Shown piece after piece: positions 5,932-7,899 of a DNA stretch of 7,899 bases. The first letter of the stretch is position 1. Every line of letters begins with the position of its first letter. This DNA comes from CAVPGH01 sp046726955 (GTDB lineage Bacteria > Acidobacteriota > Vicinamibacteria > Fen-336). The position numbers were made by a program, and so were the translations under genes. Below the pieces are notes generated by a model, which saw only the letters and a program-made list of their open reading frames with translations, had not been told where the DNA came from and did not search any database. The stretch is from positions 1 to 7,899 of the forward strand of contig JBKPBQ010000103.1 in assembly GCA_046726955.1 (NCBI GenBank), given 5' to 3'.

Positions 5932-6810
5932 ATGCTGCCCCTGAACGTCATCGTCCCCGTCCTCGTCGTCTTCCTGATGTTCGTCGTCGGGCTCGGCCTC
6001 ACTCCCGACGACCTCCGGCGCGCGCTGGAGCGGCCGGCGCTCGTGGCGGCCCTGACGATCGCGCAGGCCCTGCTGCTGCCCGTGGTCGCGGTCGGCGTCG
6101 CCCGCGCGCTCTCGCTCCCCGAGCCGCTCGCCTTCGGCCTCGTGCTCGCCGCGGCCTGCCCCGCGGGAACGGGGTCGAACGCCTACACGCTGCTCGTCGG
6201 TGGCAACGTCGCGCTCTCCGTGACGCTCACGGCCGCGAGCAACGCCGCGGCCTTCCTCACGCTCCCGGTGGGCTTCATGGTCGGCATGTCGCTCCTCGCC
6301 GGAGAGGGCAGCTGGGTGACGGTGCCGGCCGGACGCCTGCTGAGCGAGATCGCTCTCGTGATCCTGGCCCCCGCGGCTCTCGGTCTCGCGGTCCGCCGCC
6401 GCTTCCCCGCCGTCTGGACGCGGGCGGGTGTGGCACTCGAGCGGCTGTGCCTGACCGCGATCTTCTCGATCGTCGGCCTCATCGTGGCCGACCAGGCCGA
6501 GTTCCTGCGCGACACGTGGCCGGGCGCCCTGGGCGCGGCGGCCGCCTTCACGGCGTGCGGACTGGGGTTGGGGGCGGTGGCTTCGCTCGCGGTGCCGGAC
6601 GCGAGGGACCGCCTGGCGATCCTCGTCGAGTTCCCGGTGCGGAACCAGGGCCTGGCGACGCTCCTGGCCCTGCGCAGCTTCGGCCGCCGCGAGGTCGCCG
6701 CCCTCGCCGCGGTCATCGTGCTCACGCAGGCGGCCGTCTTCCTGACCGGCCGCCTGCTCGTCCGCCGGAGGCGGACCGCTACTTCTTCGATCCCGGAGGG
6801 AAGTCCTTGA
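5932..6810 (+). CDS. BASS-family (bile acid:sodium symporter-like) transporter
   Basis: A 292-residue, strongly hydrophobic inner-membrane protein with about nine to ten predicted helices, the usual size of bacterial SBF/BASS proteins. Family signatures are CPAGTGSNAYTLLVGGNVALSV (76-97), with S82 and N83 in the discontinuous helix, and EFPVRNQGLA (233-242), with E233 and N238 in the second crossover helix. Known relatives move bile acids, pyruvate, pantoate or other organic anions with sodium; the substrate here cannot be read from sequence. The position equivalent to a sodium-ligand glutamine in the bacterial ASBT homologues appears to be R237. ATG 5932 follows the esterase stop by 19 nt with no clear Shine-Dalgarno sequence, so co-transcription is likely. 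The arginine-rich C-terminal tail (277-292) is encoded in DNA that partly overlaps, tail-to-tail, the DUF4136 gene on the other strand. Confidence 0.88.
   Translation: MLPLNVIVPVLVVFLMFVVGLGLTPDDLRRALERPALVAALTIAQALLLPVVAVGVARALSLPEPLAFGLVLAAACPAGTGSNAYTLLVGGNVALSVTLTAASNAAAFLTLPVGFMVGMSLLAGEGSWVTVPAGRLLSEIALVILAPAALGLAVRRRFPAVWTRAGVALERLCLTAIFSIVGLIVADQAEFLRDTWPGALGAAAAFTACGLGLGAVASLAVPDARDRLAILVEFPVRNQGLATLLALRSFGRREVAALAAVIVLTQAAVFLTGRLLVRRRRTATSSIPEGSP
6760..6776. other. Perfect palindrome at the convergent gene junction
   Basis: GTCCGCC-GGA-GGCGGAC is a perfect 7-bp inverted repeat. It starts 2 nt beyond the TAG of the minus-strand DUF4136 gene and lies inside the last codons of the BASS transporter, where it encodes part of the arginine run. 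Its position suits a stop-proximal RNA hairpin for the minus-strand transcript. No U-tract follows on either strand, so it is not a classical intrinsic terminator; it may only stabilise a 3' end or arise from arginine codon bias. Confidence 0.35.
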
Positions 6811-7321
6811 AGAGCTTGTCCGCCGCCTTGGCCATCTTCTTCTGGTTCTTCTCGGGCTTGTCCGAGATCTCGTCGCTGGCGGTCCCGCGGTAGATCAGGT
6901 TCTTCGACTTCGCGTCGAAGATGTCCACCACGAGCGTCCCCACCTTGTACTCGGAGACGGTCGTCTGGGCCGTGCCCATCCCTCCGCCCCAGCCGCGCCA
7001 GCCGTAGCCGCCGTATCCGCCGCTGTAGAAGGTGTTGAGGTCCTTCTTGATCTGGCTCGCCCCGTGGAGGACCACGACGGCGTCCGCGCTCTTCTCGTCG
7101 GCCGCCTTCTTCCAGCCCTTCTCCTCCAGGCTCGACTCGATCTCGTTGAGAACGCGCTTCTCGGTGATGGGGTTGCCCCAGCCGGTCCCGATCTTCGCGG
7201 AGAAGGTCTTGATCGTGGAGAAATTGGCGTCCTTGTCGAAATCGACGGTGACGTCCTGGGCAAAGGCGGCGGCGCCCGCTCCGAGCACGAGCGCGCCCGC
7301 CACGACGATCTTCTTCAGCAT
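6779..7321 (-). CDS. Exported DUF4136-domain protein
   Basis: A 180-residue protein with a clear Sec signal peptide (MLKKIVVAGALVLGAGAAAFA, cleavage before QD at 22). There is no lipobox cysteine, so it is probably a soluble periplasmic protein rather than a lipoprotein. The mature part matches DUF4136: VTVDFDKDANFSTIKTFSA near the start, a conserved RVLNEIESSLEEKGW helix (56-70), DAVVVLHGA (80-88), a Gly/Tyr/Trp-rich loop (about 98-116), then GTLVVDIFDAKSKNLIYRGTASDEI (128-152) and a Lys-rich C-terminal helix. The family's biochemical function is unknown; many members are envelope proteins. The start is fixed by AAGGAG 6 nt upstream of ATG. It lies directly downstream of the Spy-like gene. 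Its last 32 nt overlap the end of the transporter gene on the opposite strand. Confidence 0.88.
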   Translation of the reverse strand: MLKKIVVAGALVLGAGAAAFAQDVTVDFDKDANFSTIKTFSAKIGTGWGNPITEKRVLNEIESSLEEKGWKKAADEKSADAVVVLHGASQIKKDLNTFYSGGYGGYGWRGWGGGMGTAQTTVSEYKVGTLVVDIFDAKSKNLIYRGTASDEISDKPEKNQKKMAKAADKLFKDFPPGSKK

Positions 7322-7327
7322 GCGAGT

Positions 7328-7333
7328 CTCCTT
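7328..7333 (-). promoter_or_regulatory. Ribosome binding site merged with the upstream stop codon
   Basis: On the minus strand AAGGAG lies 6 nt before the DUF4136 ATG. Its first two bases are the last two of the TAA stop of the Spy-like gene (TAAGGAG). A ribosome ending the first gene therefore stops on the initiation site of the second, which supports translational coupling and a single transcript. Confidence 0.75.
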
Positions 7334-7862
7334 ACTGGCTCACGAGCGGAATCTGGGAGGACAGCTCGAGGTCGATGAGCATGTTCACGCGGCGGTCGAT
7401 CTGGAAGAAGCGGCCCACCGTCTTCGCGGGAAGCACTTTCTGGAACTCGTCCACGTACTTCTTCTGGACGGCGAGCAGCTTCTCCTCCATCGTCTGGAAA
7501 CGCGTGATCAGCCCCTTGGCCTTCGCGTCGTTCATCGAGTCGTAGTGCTCCGCGAAGTCCTGGATGATCGCCACGCGCTCGTCGTTGACCGTGGCCCTCT
7601 CCGTCTCGTACTGCTTGTAGACGGGCCAGAACGCCGCGGCCTGCGTCGCGTCCAGCCCGAGCGTCTTGGAGACGATGTCGGCCTTCTGCGCCCGCACGTC
7701 CTTGCGCATGATCTCGACCAGCTTGTCGACGTCGGCCTGGCTGGGCGCCGCGGCCTTCGCCGCCGGTGTGGCCTGGGCCGCCGCCGTGGACTGGGGAGCG
7801 GCGAAAGCGGCCGCGTTCACCCCGAACGCGACGAGCGCGCCCAGAACGAGTCTCTTCGTCAT
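7332..7862 (-). CDS. Spy/CpxP-like periplasmic helical protein
   Basis: A 176-residue exported protein. A signal peptide (about residues 1-22, TKRLVLGALVAFGVNAAAFA) is followed by a low-complexity Ala/Pro/Gln linker (23-42) and then an almost wholly alpha-helical, charged domain. The features TLGLDATQAAAFWPVYKQY (67-85), ERVAIIQDFAEHYDSM, FQTMEEKLLAVQKKYVDEFQKVLPAK and VGRFFQIDRRVNMLIDLEL fit the Spy/CpxP-type 'LTxxQ-like' superfamily, in which helical hairpins form a cradle. Characterised members are envelope chaperones or stress sensors; assigning that role here is inference, since similar proteins of this length are usually annotated only as hypothetical. There are no Cys or His clusters suggesting metal binding. 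The start is fixed by GGAGGT 7 nt upstream. Its TAA overlaps the ribosome binding site of the DUF4136 gene. The promoter must lie at or beyond the right edge. Confidence 0.75.
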   Translation of the reverse strand: MTKRLVLGALVAFGVNAAAFAAPQSTAAAQATPAAKAAAPSQADVDKLVEIMRKDVRAQKADIVSKTLGLDATQAAAFWPVYKQYETERATVNDERVAIIQDFAEHYDSMNDAKAKGLITRFQTMEEKLLAVQKKYVDEFQKVLPAKTVGRFFQIDRRVNMLIDLELSSQIPLVSQ

Positions 7863-7869
7863 CGGATCT

Positions 7870-7875
7870 ACCTCC
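7870..7875 (-). promoter_or_regulatory. Strong ribosome binding site of the Spy-like gene
   Basis: GGAGGT on the minus strand with a 7-nt spacer to the ATG at 7860-7862. It is one of the best Shine-Dalgarno matches in the window, suggesting that this two-gene envelope operon is translated strongly. No promoter can be identified in the remaining 24 bases. Confidence 0.75.
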
Positions 7876-7899
7876 GTGCCCGGGCGTACCCTCGGTCGC

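Noticed and set aside
4557..6002. 481-codon open frame on the minus strand opposite the esterase
   Set aside because: It is antisense to two unmistakable plus-strand genes, shows no recognisable motif and is rich in Arg, Glu and Val as expected from reading GC-rich codons in reverse.

Overview
The window is very GC-rich, tightly packed bacterial chromosome. Strong third-position GC leaves long spurious open frames on the antisense strands. It has no mobile element, CRISPR array, tRNA or rRNA. The gene mix suggests a free-living, heterotrophic Acidobacteriota-like bacterium (for example Thermoanaerobaculia or Vicinamibacteria): a DUF4136 protein next to a Spy/CpxP-like periplasmic protein, a CE15-type glucuronoyl esterase, and a zinc-ribbon/RDD membrane protein. 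That lineage call is inference; no marker gene is present.

Region 1 (1-2653, minus strand) is a compact four-gene operon. In transcription order it holds a small TPR protein with a C-terminal membrane anchor, a zinc-ribbon/RDD membrane protein, a glycerophosphodiester phosphodiesterase (GDPD), and the first 29 codons of a probable NFACT/RqcH-type protein that leaves the window. The first two junctions are 4-base stop/start overlaps (GTGA, then apparently CTGA) and the third is a 7-nt gap. A good sigma70-type promoter lies in front of the operon and contains a perfect 7-bp palindrome in its spacer.

Region 2 (2736-3641, plus strand) is a divergently transcribed glutamate formimidoyltransferase (ftcD) of histidine catabolism. 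No other hut gene is visible.

Region 3 (about 3711-6810, plus strand) encodes an exported two-domain carbohydrate esterase, with a CE15-like glucuronoyl esterase domain followed by a complete CE4/NodB polysaccharide deacetylase domain. A BASS-family (bile acid:sodium symporter-like) transporter follows 19 nt later. The esterase appears to start at a CTG codon behind a strong Shine-Dalgarno sequence, because every ATG/GTG start in the frame would remove an obvious signal peptide. This fusion is the most interesting object in the window: one secreted polypeptide could cut glucuronoyl esters and acetyl groups from decorated xylan.

Region 4 (6779-7862, minus strand) is a two-gene operon of small exported proteins, a Spy/CpxP-like helical protein followed by a DUF4136 protein. 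The stop codon of the first overlaps the ribosome binding site of the second. The DUF4136 gene overlaps the transporter gene tail-to-tail by 32 nt. No gap between genes exceeds about 80 nt.
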